This document shows, in pieces, positions 44,559 through 53,489 of a DNA stretch of 64,000 bases. The stretch is taken from positions 1 to 64,000 of the forward strand of contig JAOJBS010000002.1 of the NCBI GenBank assembly GCA_028228615.1. Reading direction: 5' to 3'. Both the position numbers and the translations under genes were made by a program. Numbering within the stretch: position 1 is the first letter of the stretch; each line of letters opens with the position of its first letter. The notes under the pieces are model-generated. The model did no database searches. It worked only from the letters and a program-made list of their open reading frames with translations, and had not been told where the DNA came from. The DNA is from UBA4421 sp028228615 (lineage in GTDB: Bacteria; Pseudomonadota; Gammaproteobacteria; Pseudomonadales; Azotimanducaceae).

Positions 44559-45500
44559 ATGATGCGAGCAGTAGGATTAATGGAGCATGGCGGCCCTGAG
44601 GTTTTACAGGTGGTAGATGTGCCTGAAGTGCACGCGGGTCCGGGACAGGTTCGGATACGCAATTATGCCGCTGCGGTGAACCCCACAGATGTGGTGGGCA
44701 GAAACGGTATGCGCGCAGCATTACAGAAGAAAGATCCGCCACCTTACGTGCCAGGTATGGACGCTGCGGGTATTGTCGATCAGGTGGGCGAGGGCGTAAC
44801 CACTGGGGTCAAGGTTGGCGACCGGGTTATGGCTATGGTTGTACCTAATGCCACTCACGGCGCTTATCGCGAGCAGATTGTGTTAGATCAAATGGCGGTA
44901 GTCCCAGCGCCTGCGGGCACCACGCATATTGAAGCCTGTACGCTGCCGATGAATGCGCTTACCGCAAGAATGTCATTGGACTTGCTGGACCTTAAGCCGG
45001 GTCAGGTGCTTGCTGTGACAGGTGGCCCCGGTGCTTATGGTGGCTATGTGATACAGCTGGCAAAGGCCGATGGATTACAGGTTATCGCAGATTGCGCTGA
45101 TGCAGACAAAGCGCTTCTCAAATCCCTTGGCGCAGATATTCTCATTAGCCGCGGCGATGGTTTTGCAGAGAAAATTCGCGCGCACTTTCCCGATGGCGTA
45201 GACGGCCTTGCCGATGGTGCATTACTCAATGAGCTTGCCATTGACGCGGTCAAGGACGGCGGCAGCTTTACCGCCATTCGCGGCTTCAAGGGTGAAGAGC
45301 AAAGAGGCATTAAGTTCACCGCCACTTGGGTGACCGGCTACGACGGTGAATACGAAAAGCTAGATGTGCTCAGACAGCAGGTAGAGGCGGGTGTGTTGAC
45401 CCTTCGTGTTGCGGACTCTGTGACCCCAGAAAACGCCAGTGTTGCCCACACGCGATTAGAGCAGGGCGGTACGCGTGGTCGTATGGTGATTGAGTTTTAG
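44559..45500 (+). CDS. NADP-dependent zinc-free alcohol dehydrogenase / quinone oxidoreductase (MDR family)
   Basis: This is a 313-residue medium-chain reductase. GHGGPEVL-type opening (MEHGGPEVLQVV), NPTDVVGRNG, VPGMDAAGIVDQVGEGV and GDRVMAM form the catalytic GroES-like part. The cofactor loop VTGGPGAYGGYVIQLAK follows at about residue 150. No structural zinc cysteines are present, as in QOR enzymes. It reduces quinones or enones with NADPH. GGAG lies just before two adjacent ATGs, so the start may be 44562. A bidirectional terminator separates it from the selenoprotein gene. Confidence 0.88.
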   Translation: MMRAVGLMEHGGPEVLQVVDVPEVHAGPGQVRIRNYAAAVNPTDVVGRNGMRAALQKKDPPPYVPGMDAAGIVDQVGEGVTTGVKVGDRVMAMVVPNATHGAYREQIVLDQMAVVPAPAGTTHIEACTLPMNALTARMSLDLLDLKPGQVLAVTGGPGAYGGYVIQLAKADGLQVIADCADADKALLKSLGADILISRGDGFAEKIRAHFPDGVDGLADGALLNELAIDAVKDGGSFTAIRGFKGEEQRGIKFTATWVTGYDGEYEKLDVLRQQVEAGVLTLRVADSVTPENASVAHTRLEQGGTRGRMVIEF

Positions 45501-45517
45501 ACGCCAAACTCGAGGTG

Positions 45518-45557
45518 GTTAGAAGTCGTTAGAAGTCGTTAGAGGTCGTTAGAGGTG
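45518..45557 (+). repeat. 10-bp tandem repeat, four copies
   Basis: GTTAGAAGTC occurs at 45518 and 45528, then as GTTAGAGGTC/GTTAGAGGTG at 45538 and 45548. It starts 18 bp after the preceding stop codon. Confidence 0.9.
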
Positions 45558-45606
45558 GCCAGAAGCTGGCTGAGAAAAGATCAGTAATACTCAAAAGAGA
45601 AAGAAC

Positions 45607-45628
45607 AACGGCGGGAACACCTGCCGTT
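45607..45628. terminator. Bidirectional terminator between convergent genes
   Basis: AACGGC/GCCGTT arms (with one more pair plus G-U inside) enclose a short loop. T-rich sequence follows on the + strand (TATTCTTACTCTT) and on the minus strand (GTTCTTTCTC). Confidence 0.65.
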
Positions 45629-45660
45629 ATTCTTACTCTTTAGCGCCAGCGCTCATACGA

Positions 45661-45702
45661 GCGCTAGTGCTCATTCGAGCGCGCATACCAGCGCTAGTGC
45701 TC
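45661..45702 (+). repeat. 30-bp-spaced duplication that includes a stop codon
   Basis: GCGCTAGTGCTC is present at 45661 and 45691, within a wider imperfect 30-bp duplication (GCGC-CATACxA). The second copy contains the stop codon (minus strand TAG, 45694-45696) of the selenoprotein gene. Confidence 0.8.
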
Positions 45703-46833
45703 TATATCAATGGGTCGATAGTAATCGGTTCCCGTAGCCTCAAAGTTATCCCGCATTGCTCTGAATTGCTCACCTGCGGAACCCTCTTCCGACAACGTTA
45801 AATTCTGACGAATAAAGTTCACGCTATCAGGGTTTAGCGCACTGGCCATATTCCAGAACTCATCGGCCTTATTGTCCTGTCCGTGCTTGCGGAACAAGTT
45901 ACCTAAGCAAAATGCTGCATCAGCTTTCTGTTGGTCCGCAGTATGCTGGCGAATGTTGCCAGCCACTGTTGCCGCAGATTGCACATGCTTGCTCTGCGCA
46001 CCGTTAGCCACCCAATCTTTCAACGCGGGTTCGTATACATCAGTGCCAAAGGAAATGGATTGGTCACCCACGCCCAGTTCGTGCACCTTTGAATAAGTGC
46101 CTTCGTCAATTCTGACAATGCGGCCTTCTTCATCAATCCACGCCGCTGAAGGCACGTTGACAAAATTAAATGCGCTGCTGACCAAGTGGTCTTCATCTAC
46201 TACCTGTATATAGGTTGGATTGGCCGCATCAAAAATGGGTCCGGCTGCCGCTTCACCGCCGGTGTCTTGGGCTGCACAAATAATGACAAAGTCGGGATCG
46301 TTTATTTCTTCGTAGATACGTTGCCACACGGGCACGTCAAGAAAGCATCCTCACCACGAGGACCAAGTAACAATAAGCGCTTTTTTGCCCTTCAGGTCAG
46401 CCAGTCTAACCACTTCACCTTTACGGTCGGTGAGTTCAATGTCTGGCGCCATGGCGTCCACCATCATGTTTGCACGTTTTGCTGGAATTTCCGCGAAACT
46501 CCAAACCCCTGCCGCTTGATCTGCAACGTAGGGTTGGTCTAACAAGTCTGCAAAGGCGGTTAGGTTGAACCATTGCTGCCCATTTTGCTCAATTAATAAT
46601 TGATCATTCAATGGGATGCACAGGTCTTTGAAACACGCACCTTCCGGCTTAATTTCAAAACCGTTGATTTGCCCAAGATCTTTGGGGTTAATCAAAAGTC
46701 CGTCGCCACTGCCGGTTTCGGAAAGTGTGATGGTTTTGCCCTGATACAGCACGGTTGCGCTGCCTTCAGGATGAATTTGTGTGGCTTCAAATGGGCTTCG
46801 AAGCTCTGGGTAGGCCATAAAGGCTTTTGCCAT
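45694..46833 (-). CDS. Thioredoxin-fold selenoprotein with WSSW-Sec-Gly-Cys active site
   Basis: Read through TGA 46353-46351 the minus strand gives 379 residues; the two halves are in the same frame. The recoded codon falls exactly where a TlpA/thioredoxin active-site Cys belongs: ALIVTWSSW-U-GC-FLDVPVWQ, so Sec161 and Cys163. Residues 120-160 (MAPDIELTDRKGEVVRLADLKGKKA) are the usual TlpA strand-helix lead-in, and NVPSAAWIDEEGRIVR supplies the cis-Pro. Residues 1-115 form a separate domain with CFKDLCIPL; the C-terminus (about 300-350) is TPR-like. No signal peptide, so cytoplasmic. A SECIS-like hairpin follows the UGA. A nonsense mutation is the alternative but would not explain the motif. 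Confidence 0.9.
46315..46349 (-). promoter_or_regulatory. Candidate bacterial SECIS hairpin of the thioredoxin-fold selenoprotein
   Basis: On the minus strand, starting 1 nt after the UGA, GAUGC (46349-46345) pairs with GUAUC (46319-46315), then UUG with CAA and ACG with CGU. Internal loops lie between them, and the apical loop UGCC (46334-46331) lies about 16 nt after the UGA. The G in loop position 2 fits the bacterial pattern. Confidence 0.6.
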
Positions 46834-47156
46834 TAGATTCTCCTTTTTTTTCTGCTTTGATAGTACTTGATCCAGGTCAGCCTGTCTGTGCTATCAACGC
46901 CTGCGCAAACGTCACTTCTTTGTTCACTTCTTTAGGCTGCGCTGGGGGCGTTTGCCCATCGCAAGGTGGCTAAAAATTTCCGCAATGTGGCGCAGTGATG
47001 CTCGGTATGAGTGGCGATAAGTGCTGCCAAGTGGGCGCGCTTTGTGTTAAAGCTTTAGTTTAATTTGCTAGGCAATTTGCTGGTTTTAGCCACCTAAAAA
47101 GATGCTGGCGGGTATGCTTTTTTTTTCATAGTCTTAGGGCAGAGAGGGAGATAATA
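46834..47156. other. Divergent promoter region of the selenoprotein and quinoprotein genes
   Basis: This is 323 bp without a gene, expected to hold two promoters. A long T-run (47118-47127) and AGTTTAATTTGC stretch are visible, but no promoter pair is convincing. Confidence 0.4.
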
Positions 47157-49358
47157 ATGATAATAAATTCACAGATTCGACAAATTGGTTTTTCGTTGTT
47201 TGTAGTTGCGCTGATAATGGGGTGTTCACCAGCAGAGAACAAAGAGAAGCAAGCTAAAAGTACTGCACCCGCCGCCAGCGAGCTAACGCCTCAAGGCAAA
47301 ATCAATGATCAACGCATTAATAACGCTGCGAGTGAACCGGGCAGCTGGTTAGCGCATGGTTTGGACTACAAAGAGCAGCGATTCTCGCCGCTAACGCAAA
47401 TTAACCGCAATACAGTAAAGAACTTAGGCTTAGCCTTTGAGCTTGATGTGGGTACCAATAAAGCGTTGGAAGCGACCCCCATCATGGTCGACAACACCTT
47501 ATTCTTTACTTCAGCTTATTCCATTGTCCACGCAGTGAACGCGTCAACTGGTGAAGAGTTGTGGCGATATGATCCTCAAGTGCCAAGAGACTTTGTGCGT
47601 AAAGCCTGCTGCGGGCCCATTAATCGCGGTGTTTCGGTTTATGAGGGCAATGTTTATGTGGCCACATTAGACGGCCGCTTGGTTGCAGTGGATGCAGGCA
47701 GTGGCGCAAAGGTTTGGGAAGTGGATACGGTGATCGATAGAGATCGGTACTACACCATCACCGGTGCGCCAAGAACGGCAAAAGGTAAGGTTTTTATTGG
47801 TAATGGCGGCGCAGAATTTGGTGTGCGCGGTTACGTGACTGCTTATGACTCAGCAACGGGAGAGCAGATTTGGCGATTCTTTACGGTGCCAGGTGATCCT
47901 TCTCTACCCTTTGAGCATCCAGAATTAGAATTGGCTGCAACGACATGGAAAGGTGGCAGTTGGTGGGAAGTGGGCGGCGGCGGCACCGTCTGGAACTCAA
48001 TCGTATATGACCCAGAGTTTGACCAAGTCTATTTGGGTGTGGGTAATGGCGCGCCTTGGACCAGAGTGATTCGCTCTCCGGGTGGTGGCGACAATTTATT
48101 CCTTTCTAGCATTGTTGCTGTGGATGCCGATACGGGCTCCATGAACTGGTATTACCAAACAACGCCGGGCGATAACTGGGACTACACTGCCGTACAAGAC
48201 ATGACCTTGGCCGAAATGGAAGTCGACGGTAAGCAGCGCAAAGTGATTATGCAGGCGCCAAAGAATGGTTTTTTCTATGTGCTTGATCGCGAAGATGGCG
48301 AATTGCTGCGCGCGCACCCTTACGTGAAAACCACTTGGGCAACCCATGTAGATATGCAAACAGGTCGGCCGGTGGAAAATCCTGAAGCCGATTTCAGTGA
48401 AGAGGCGAAGTGGGTTTTACCTGGACCATTGGGCGGCCACGACTGGCAGGCAATGGCTTTTGATGAATCTAAAGGCATCGTTTATATGCCAGCCCAAGAT
48501 TTTCCGTTTATTTATTCGCTGAACGCTGAATTTAAGGAAACAGGTTACTTTAAGCGCAATCCGGGCACCTCTAACCTTGGCATAGATATTGAGAATAGTT
48601 CTATTTTGGCCGAGGAAATGGCGGCGGATGCGCCTGGTGAGGCAAAGGGCTATTTGAAAGCATTTAATCCGTTAACGGGCGAAGAGCTTTGGTCGGTAGA
48701 TCACGTGCATTATTGGAACGGGGGCGTGCTGGCGTCCGCTGGCGGCCTAGTATTCCAAGGCGACGGCCTTGGTTATTTGAGCGCATTTGACGCTGATTCA
48801 GGTGAGAAACTGTGGAGCTTTAACACCTTTATATCAATGCTTGCTCCGCCCATAACTTACCAAGTAGATGGTGTGCAATATGTTGCTATTCTGGCGGGTA
48901 CTGGCGCAGTAGAAAACTTTGTTGGGTTGGTGACCACTGAAACCGCTGCGATGAAATATGGAAACTTTGGCAAATTGTTGGTATTCAAATTGGGTGGTAA
49001 CCTCGCCCTTGAAGAACCGCGAATACTCGACCGTTCAATACCCAAGCAGCCGGTTATGGTCGCATCGGCGGCGCAGTTGCTGCGCGGTGAGCAGCAGTAC
49101 AATCTAGTCTGTGGTGGCTGTCACGGCGGTAATGCCCGGTCTGCCGGTGTTCTGCCTGATCTTCGTATGATGGGTGATGGTAAGCATAAGATCTTCCAAG
49201 AAATTGTGCGTGGCGGGGTACTTGCTGCAGGTGGCATGGCCAGCTTCGCTGATGTTGTGACTGTTGATGATGCTGAAAATATTCGTCAGTATATAATTTC
49301 CCGAGCCAACATTGATCGTGCTGAGGCGCAAAAAGTAGACGCAGCAGCTGGCAGATAG
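47157..49358 (+). CDS. PQQ-dependent quinohaemoprotein alcohol dehydrogenase, lipoprotein
   Basis: This is a 733-residue protein. A lipobox LIMGC (Cys23) anchors it to a membrane facing the periplasm. The eight-bladed PQQ propeller has the vicinal disulfide in KACCGPINRG and tryptophan-docking repeats (GEELWRYDP, GAKVWEVD, GEKLWSFN). The haem c motif is CGGCH at 652-656 with axial Met probably in GMASF. It oxidises primary alcohols and passes electrons through its own haem to a cytochrome or oxidase. GGGAG precedes the ATG. It stands alone, with no PQQ synthesis genes or cytochrome partner next to it. Confidence 0.93.
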   Translation: MIINSQIRQIGFSLFVVALIMGCSPAENKEKQAKSTAPAASELTPQGKINDQRINNAASEPGSWLAHGLDYKEQRFSPLTQINRNTVKNLGLAFELDVGTNKALEATPIMVDNTLFFTSAYSIVHAVNASTGEELWRYDPQVPRDFVRKACCGPINRGVSVYEGNVYVATLDGRLVAVDAGSGAKVWEVDTVIDRDRYYTITGAPRTAKGKVFIGNGGAEFGVRGYVTAYDSATGEQIWRFFTVPGDPSLPFEHPELELAATTWKGGSWWEVGGGGTVWNSIVYDPEFDQVYLGVGNGAPWTRVIRSPGGGDNLFLSSIVAVDADTGSMNWYYQTTPGDNWDYTAVQDMTLAEMEVDGKQRKVIMQAPKNGFFYVLDREDGELLRAHPYVKTTWATHVDMQTGRPVENPEADFSEEAKWVLPGPLGGHDWQAMAFDESKGIVYMPAQDFPFIYSLNAEFKETGYFKRNPGTSNLGIDIENSSILAEEMAADAPGEAKGYLKAFNPLTGEELWSVDHVHYWNGGVLASAGGLVFQGDGLGYLSAFDADSGEKLWSFNTFISMLAPPITYQVDGVQYVAILAGTGAVENFVGLVTTETAAMKYGNFGKLLVFKLGGNLALEEPRILDRSIPKQPVMVASAAQLLRGEQQYNLVCGGCHGGNARSAGVLPDLRMMGDGKHKIFQEIVRGGVLAAGGMASFADVVTVDDAENIRQYIISRANIDRAEAQKVDAAAGR

Positions 49359-49383
49359 GGCCAAGATCTAGAGTGTGAGGTGT

Positions 49384-49413
49384 CGCGACACTGAGTCGCG
49401 GCGCTTCTTTTTA
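49384..49413 (+). terminator. Terminator after the quinohaemoprotein gene
   Basis: The CGCGAC/GTCGCG stem with ACTGA loop is followed by GCGCTTCTTTTT. Confidence 0.6.
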
Positions 49414-49512
49414 AGTTTTTTAGCTGCGTGTTTAATGAGCGCGTATTGTCCTAAAAAGGTAGAAACCAACAATTTAGTTAGGCGAGTATGTCTTTAACTT
49501 ATACTTGTTAGT

Positions 49513-49561
49513 ATCAATCCAACATCAATCCAATATCAATCCAATATAGACCTAATATCAG
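49513..49561 (+). repeat. 11-bp tandem repeat, three to four copies
   Basis: ATCAATCCAAT units start at 49513 (last base C), 49524 and 49535, with a degenerate one at 49546. This is the only structure in the 424-bp spacer apart from the terminator. Confidence 0.85.
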
Positions 49562-49782
49562 TTTTATAACGACGCTCTACCAACCCAGTACCAAAGTTAC
49601 ATCAACGCAACCGCCGTCCAATAACAGCATTAATTCTGTTGTTTTCTGCGACTAGCACCCATGCATAAATTGAGTTAGCTGTTGCCCAGCGTAACTAGGA
49701 TTAGTTGATCTTTGTGCGATTTACTGGCTGTGTTAACACATAATCCCTAACCTCGTTATACTTGGCTCTATGCGAGACAAAT

Positions 49783-50157
49783 ATGCGAATTAAAAAAGAT
49801 AAATCCGGTAAGTCGAATCTGGTGTTCAGTACTGATGAGCGTATTTGCCCCGGCTGCCTGCGACCTCAAGCCGCTTGTGTGTGCAAAAGTCAGCACGCCA
49901 TACTTTCCGACCAAGGCGACGGTATTGTGCGCCTACATAGGGAAACCAAAGGACGAAAAGGTAAGGGCGTCACGTTGATTAAAGGCTTAGTCCTTGGCGA
50001 GGCGGAACTTAGTCAACTGGCAAAGAAATTAAAAAATGCCTTCGGTGTGGGCGGGGCCATTAAGGCTGGGGTTATCGAACTGCAAACCGCAGACCGCGAC
50101 CGAGTCAAAGTGCTACTCGAAGAAATGGGCCATACGGTAAAACTTGCTGGCGGTTAG
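49783..50157 (+). CDS. yciH: Translation initiation factor SUI1/eIF1-like protein YciH
   Basis: This protein has 124 residues from the ATG at 49783; an in-frame TTG seven codons earlier is not needed. The N-terminal Cys-rich segment ICPGCLRPQAACVC is typical of bacterial YciH. The SUI1 domain (about 45-124) has RLHRETKGRKGKGVTLIKGL and LAKKLKNAFGVGGAIKAG, ending in VKVLLEEMGHTVKLAGG. It binds the 30S subunit and is thought to influence start-site selection or stress translation. Length and motifs are standard. Confidence 0.93.
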   Translation: MRIKKDKSGKSNLVFSTDERICPGCLRPQAACVCKSQHAILSDQGDGIVRLHRETKGRKGKGVTLIKGLVLGEAELSQLAKKLKNAFGVGGAIKAGVIELQTADRDRVKVLLEEMGHTVKLAGG

Positions 50158-50308
50158 ATGGTTCTTTATGGACTGGCTAACCTAGGGCGTTCGGGGTGGC
50201 CTAACATTTCCAAAATAGTTGATGAGGTTGTTCTGGTGAGCGAGGGCTAAGTGGAACGATGAAAATAGGAGTGAGTACAAGTTGGGCAGAAATAGCGGTA
50301 AAAATACA

Positions 50309-51523
50309 ATGAAACTGCTCGGCTTCAAGTTGGTGGCTTGTGTGTTTCTTGTGTGCCTTGGTTTAGTTATGTCAGCAAGAGTGGTCGTCAGCGGTCAACC
50401 TATGTTAAAGGGTGATGTGGTGATTACTGAACTGATGCCGAAAGTTAAGGGCAACGATGGCGGTTGGTTTGAGATATTCAATACCACTAACTCTAACATC
50501 GACCTAAAGGGATGCACGTTATCTGGCCCTGATGGGCAGCAGTTTGTTGTGCAAGAATCTTTGCTGGTTCCAGCGAGTACTTATAGTGTTTTTGCCAGTG
50601 ATCGCAGTAACCTGCAACTACTTAGCTCGATAGCTGGAGATATTGCCTACCAGTACGACTCTGCCGACTTCGAGCTGACCGATGGCCCTGACGGGGTCAG
50701 GGTTGTCTGCAATGACGTGGTGATCGATTCAGTGAGTTACTCCAGTTATCAACCCGGCGCGGCGACGCGTTCCCGCAGTTGGCAGATGGCCCCCAAAGTA
50801 TTGGATGCTAGCGTCAGTGATAAGGACATCAGTTGGTGTTATACCGGCTTGCCGATTTTGACTGAAGATTATCTGTATGGCGGCAACAATGTCGCGTCAC
50901 CGGGCCAAGCCAACCCGGAGTGTGTCGAGAACGTTTTGCCCTACTTATATATTAACGACCAAAATGCAGCCAGAGTCGATGGCATTGATTTTGCTCAGAC
51001 CTTAGAGGTGGCGAAGGCCGAGCTGCAGCGCAACTTGGCCACCGCCCCGTTAACCATTTGGGCGCTACGAGATCAACTGGTCACGCCTCAAGTTGCTGCT
51101 TCTATAGCTAGGTTGTACTTAGAGAATATTGAGGGCCTGTACACGTCTGAACAAGTGACGCTAATCGATTGGAATCATGCGGTATGGCATTTCGCTTGGG
51201 CCATCGCCAACCTTTATCGTAATGGAGATGATGCGGTTAAAGCTCAGCTGCAACAGGCCTATGAAGATGCCATAACCCGACATGCGACTTTGGAAAGGTT
51301 TCAGTTGGTGGCCTTGGATCATGCGCAGTCTGACAATATTTCTATGGGTAATGCCCATGAGCCAGGGCTTAAATATGCAAAGAGCCATTTGGTGGTGCCT
51401 GGCAACCCGGAGTACGTGCAGAGTTTTGCGCAGTACTTGGAAGATAGGCCCAGTGACTTTGCGGTTGCCGTAATTGGTATTCTGTTCGAGCTGAAGGTCT
51501 TCTTGGGGCAGCTAATTGACTAG
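50309..51523 (+). CDS. Secreted lamin-tail-domain protein
   Basis: This protein has 404 residues from the ATG at 50309; a TTG nine codons upstream (with AGGAG at good distance) is an alternative start. The signal peptide/anchor is followed by a lamin-tail Ig-like domain (about 35-170: VVITELMPKV, GGWFEIFNTT, DLKGCTLSG, VVIDSVSYSS). The remaining 220 residues are helical and unrecognised. Lamin-tail domains occur in bacterial extracellular proteins next to nucleases or in adhesion. No nuclease motif is seen. A 16-bp repeat starts at its stop codon. Confidence 0.8.
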   Translation: MKLLGFKLVACVFLVCLGLVMSARVVVSGQPMLKGDVVITELMPKVKGNDGGWFEIFNTTNSNIDLKGCTLSGPDGQQFVVQESLLVPASTYSVFASDRSNLQLLSSIAGDIAYQYDSADFELTDGPDGVRVVCNDVVIDSVSYSSYQPGAATRSRSWQMAPKVLDASVSDKDISWCYTGLPILTEDYLYGGNNVASPGQANPECVENVLPYLYINDQNAARVDGIDFAQTLEVAKAELQRNLATAPLTIWALRDQLVTPQVAASIARLYLENIEGLYTSEQVTLIDWNHAVWHFAWAIANLYRNGDDAVKAQLQQAYEDAITRHATLERFQLVALDHAQSDNISMGNAHEPGLKYAKSHLVVPGNPEYVQSFAQYLEDRPSDFAVAVIGILFELKVFLGQLID

Positions 51524-51565
51524 GTCGTATAACGACTAGGTCGTATAACGACTAGGTCGTGCAAC
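51518..51565 (+). repeat. 16-bp tandem repeat starting at a stop codon
   Basis: GACTAGGTCGTATAAC is repeated at 51518 and 51534, and as GACTAGGTCGTGCAAC at 51550. The first copy contains the last sense codon and the TAG stop of the lamin-tail gene. Confidence 0.93.
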
Positions 51566-51742
51566 TTCTTGAAAGCGCGGGTGCGCGCCTCATCACTGAG
51601 CTTTTTTGTTGATGTTGACGCTGGTGTTGCTGCTGATGCAGATGCACAACTCGCGCCCGTGCGTGCAAAGCGTTTGTAGTGAGGTTTGCGCATTTATCCA
51701 TGTTTTGCTGTCTATTGAGTCAGTAACGCTCAAGCTTGAGGG

Positions 51743-53281
51743 TTAACTTCCTGAGACTCTTCGGTCTACACCTGCCCAATAGGGTTCGCGCAGGGTTTTG
51801 CGCATGATTTTACCTACTGGGCTTTTCGGCAGCGGTTCTGTGCTGAGGGTCAAGCTCCCGGGCTTTTTGTAAGAGCCTAAATCGTCTACCACCATTTGTA
51901 TCAGCTCTTCCTTGTTGACACTTGTGCCTTGCGCAACGACACAGTGTGCATGGGGTGTTTCGCCCCAGCGTTCGTGGGGTATACCAAACACCGCGACCTC
52001 CAAAATGTTGGGGTGTCCGGCTAATACGTTCTCAATCTCCGCTGGCCAAATGTTGAAGCCGCCTGAAATAATCATGTCGTCTGCGCGGTCGACAACATAA
52101 AGATAGCCGTTGCCATCAATCTTGCCTAGGTCACCGGTCTTTATCCAACCGTTCACCATGCGCTGAGCGGTAGCTTCAGGGTTATTCCAGAACTCCGTCA
52201 TCATGCCGTCCGAGCGCGCGACAATTTCACCCACCTCATTGGCGGGCAAAACATTATTCTCTTCGTCCCAGATCTCTACCTCGGAAAAAGGCAATGCTAG
52301 ACCGCAGGCGCGCAGAGGATTAGATCCGTCTAACTTGGTAAACCATTGCGCGGAATTCATCATAGATATGGGCAGCACTTCGGTCTGTCCATAACCTTGG
52401 TAAAGCACATCACCAAATACTTCGCGCGCGGCGAGGGAGGTGGCGTCTTGAATGGGCGCCGCGGTAATTAGCAAACACTTTATGGAGGAGAAATCTCGCC
52501 CTCTGGATTTTTTCTCGTGGACTACCGCGTTAACCATTGTCGGGACCATGAAGCCAAAATTTATTTGTTCTCGCTCAATAAGGTCTAGGGTTTCGGTGGT
52601 CTCGAAATGATTGACCATGACATTGCAGCCACCGGCTAACCACATGGGTAAGTATTGGTAGCCGGAACCGTGGGAGATAGGCCCAAGGTGTAAACATTTG
52701 TCGCCCGGTTCCACCGGCGGAAAGGTATAAAACCAGTCGCGACCTGCCGCAAGCCATGCCTTGTGCGTGTAAGCCACGCCTTTGGACAAGCCCGTGGTGC
52801 CGCCGGTATGCCGAATAATGAAATAGTCTTCGGGGTTAATGGGTACATTGGGGTCTTGGGTTGACTGTGTTGCCAGCCACGCTTCATAGCCTTTGTCGCG
52901 AATAAAAATATGCTCAAGATCAGGCAGTTCGCTCTCTAAATCGGTCACTTCATGGGCATGTTGTTCACTCACCAGGAGGGCACGGCAATTAGTGTGCCCC
53001 AGCATATGGGTATGAGCGGCGCGGCCATTACGCGGATATAAAGGCACGCGAACCAAGTTAGCAATGGCGGCTGCTTGAAACAAATCCGCGGCTTCTATGC
53101 AGTTGTCTTCTAACACGCCAACTCGATCGCCAGGTTGTAAGCCCATTGCGCGCAGTCCATTGGCAAGCTGAACCCCACGCTCCCAAGCTTGGGCAAAAGT
53201 AAGGCGGGTGTCGTTGTGCACAATGGCTTCACGGTGACTATAGTGCTGGGCTGCGCGTCGCATTAATGTCCGTACGTCCAT
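51743..53281 (-). CDS. Acyl-CoA synthetase (AMP-forming, ANL superfamily)
   Basis: This is a 512-residue enzyme. The P-loop is RHTGGTTGLSKGVAYTH, the A5 motif GYGQTEVLP, the A7 motif TGDLGKIDGNGYLYVVDRADD (positions about 380-400) and the hinge/GxxPA region SGGFNIWPAEIENVL. The catalytic Lys is in PLPKSPVGKIMRK near the C-terminus. It activates a fatty or aromatic acid to acyl-CoA in the cytoplasm. The substrate is unknown. GGGGAG precedes the ATG. No operon partner, but CoA-transferases and hydrolases in the region suggest organic-acid catabolism. Confidence 0.93.
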   Translation of the reverse strand: MDVRTLMRRAAQHYSHREAIVHNDTRLTFAQAWERGVQLANGLRAMGLQPGDRVGVLEDNCIEAADLFQAAAIANLVRVPLYPRNGRAAHTHMLGHTNCRALLVSEQHAHEVTDLESELPDLEHIFIRDKGYEAWLATQSTQDPNVPINPEDYFIIRHTGGTTGLSKGVAYTHKAWLAAGRDWFYTFPPVEPGDKCLHLGPISHGSGYQYLPMWLAGGCNVMVNHFETTETLDLIEREQINFGFMVPTMVNAVVHEKKSRGRDFSSIKCLLITAAPIQDATSLAAREVFGDVLYQGYGQTEVLPISMMNSAQWFTKLDGSNPLRACGLALPFSEVEIWDEENNVLPANEVGEIVARSDGMMTEFWNNPEATAQRMVNGWIKTGDLGKIDGNGYLYVVDRADDMIISGGFNIWPAEIENVLAGHPNILEVAVFGIPHERWGETPHAHCVVAQGTSVNKEELIQMVVDDLGSYKKPGSLTLSTEPLPKSPVGKIMRKTLREPYWAGVDRRVSGS

Positions 53282-53489
53282 AACTTATCTCCCCGATATT
53301 TTGAGTACTGATGCTAACCTTGGCCTGTGGCAATTTGTAGCGAAAGATTCACCGCCGTGAGGCTTGCGGCCTTGGTCAAAACTGTTGCGCGAAAGCTGCT
53401 GAAAGGATTGCAGAGGGGAAATAAAATGAAGGTAGGGTAATGGCAAATTTAAAACTCAAATACGAAGCCTTTATCGAGGAACTTTTACG

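Noticed and set aside
46321..46353. Frameshift between two thioredoxin-like ORFs
   Set aside because: The two parts are in one frame separated only by TGA. A separate start at 46335 (Met in front of PVWQ) would remove the active site.
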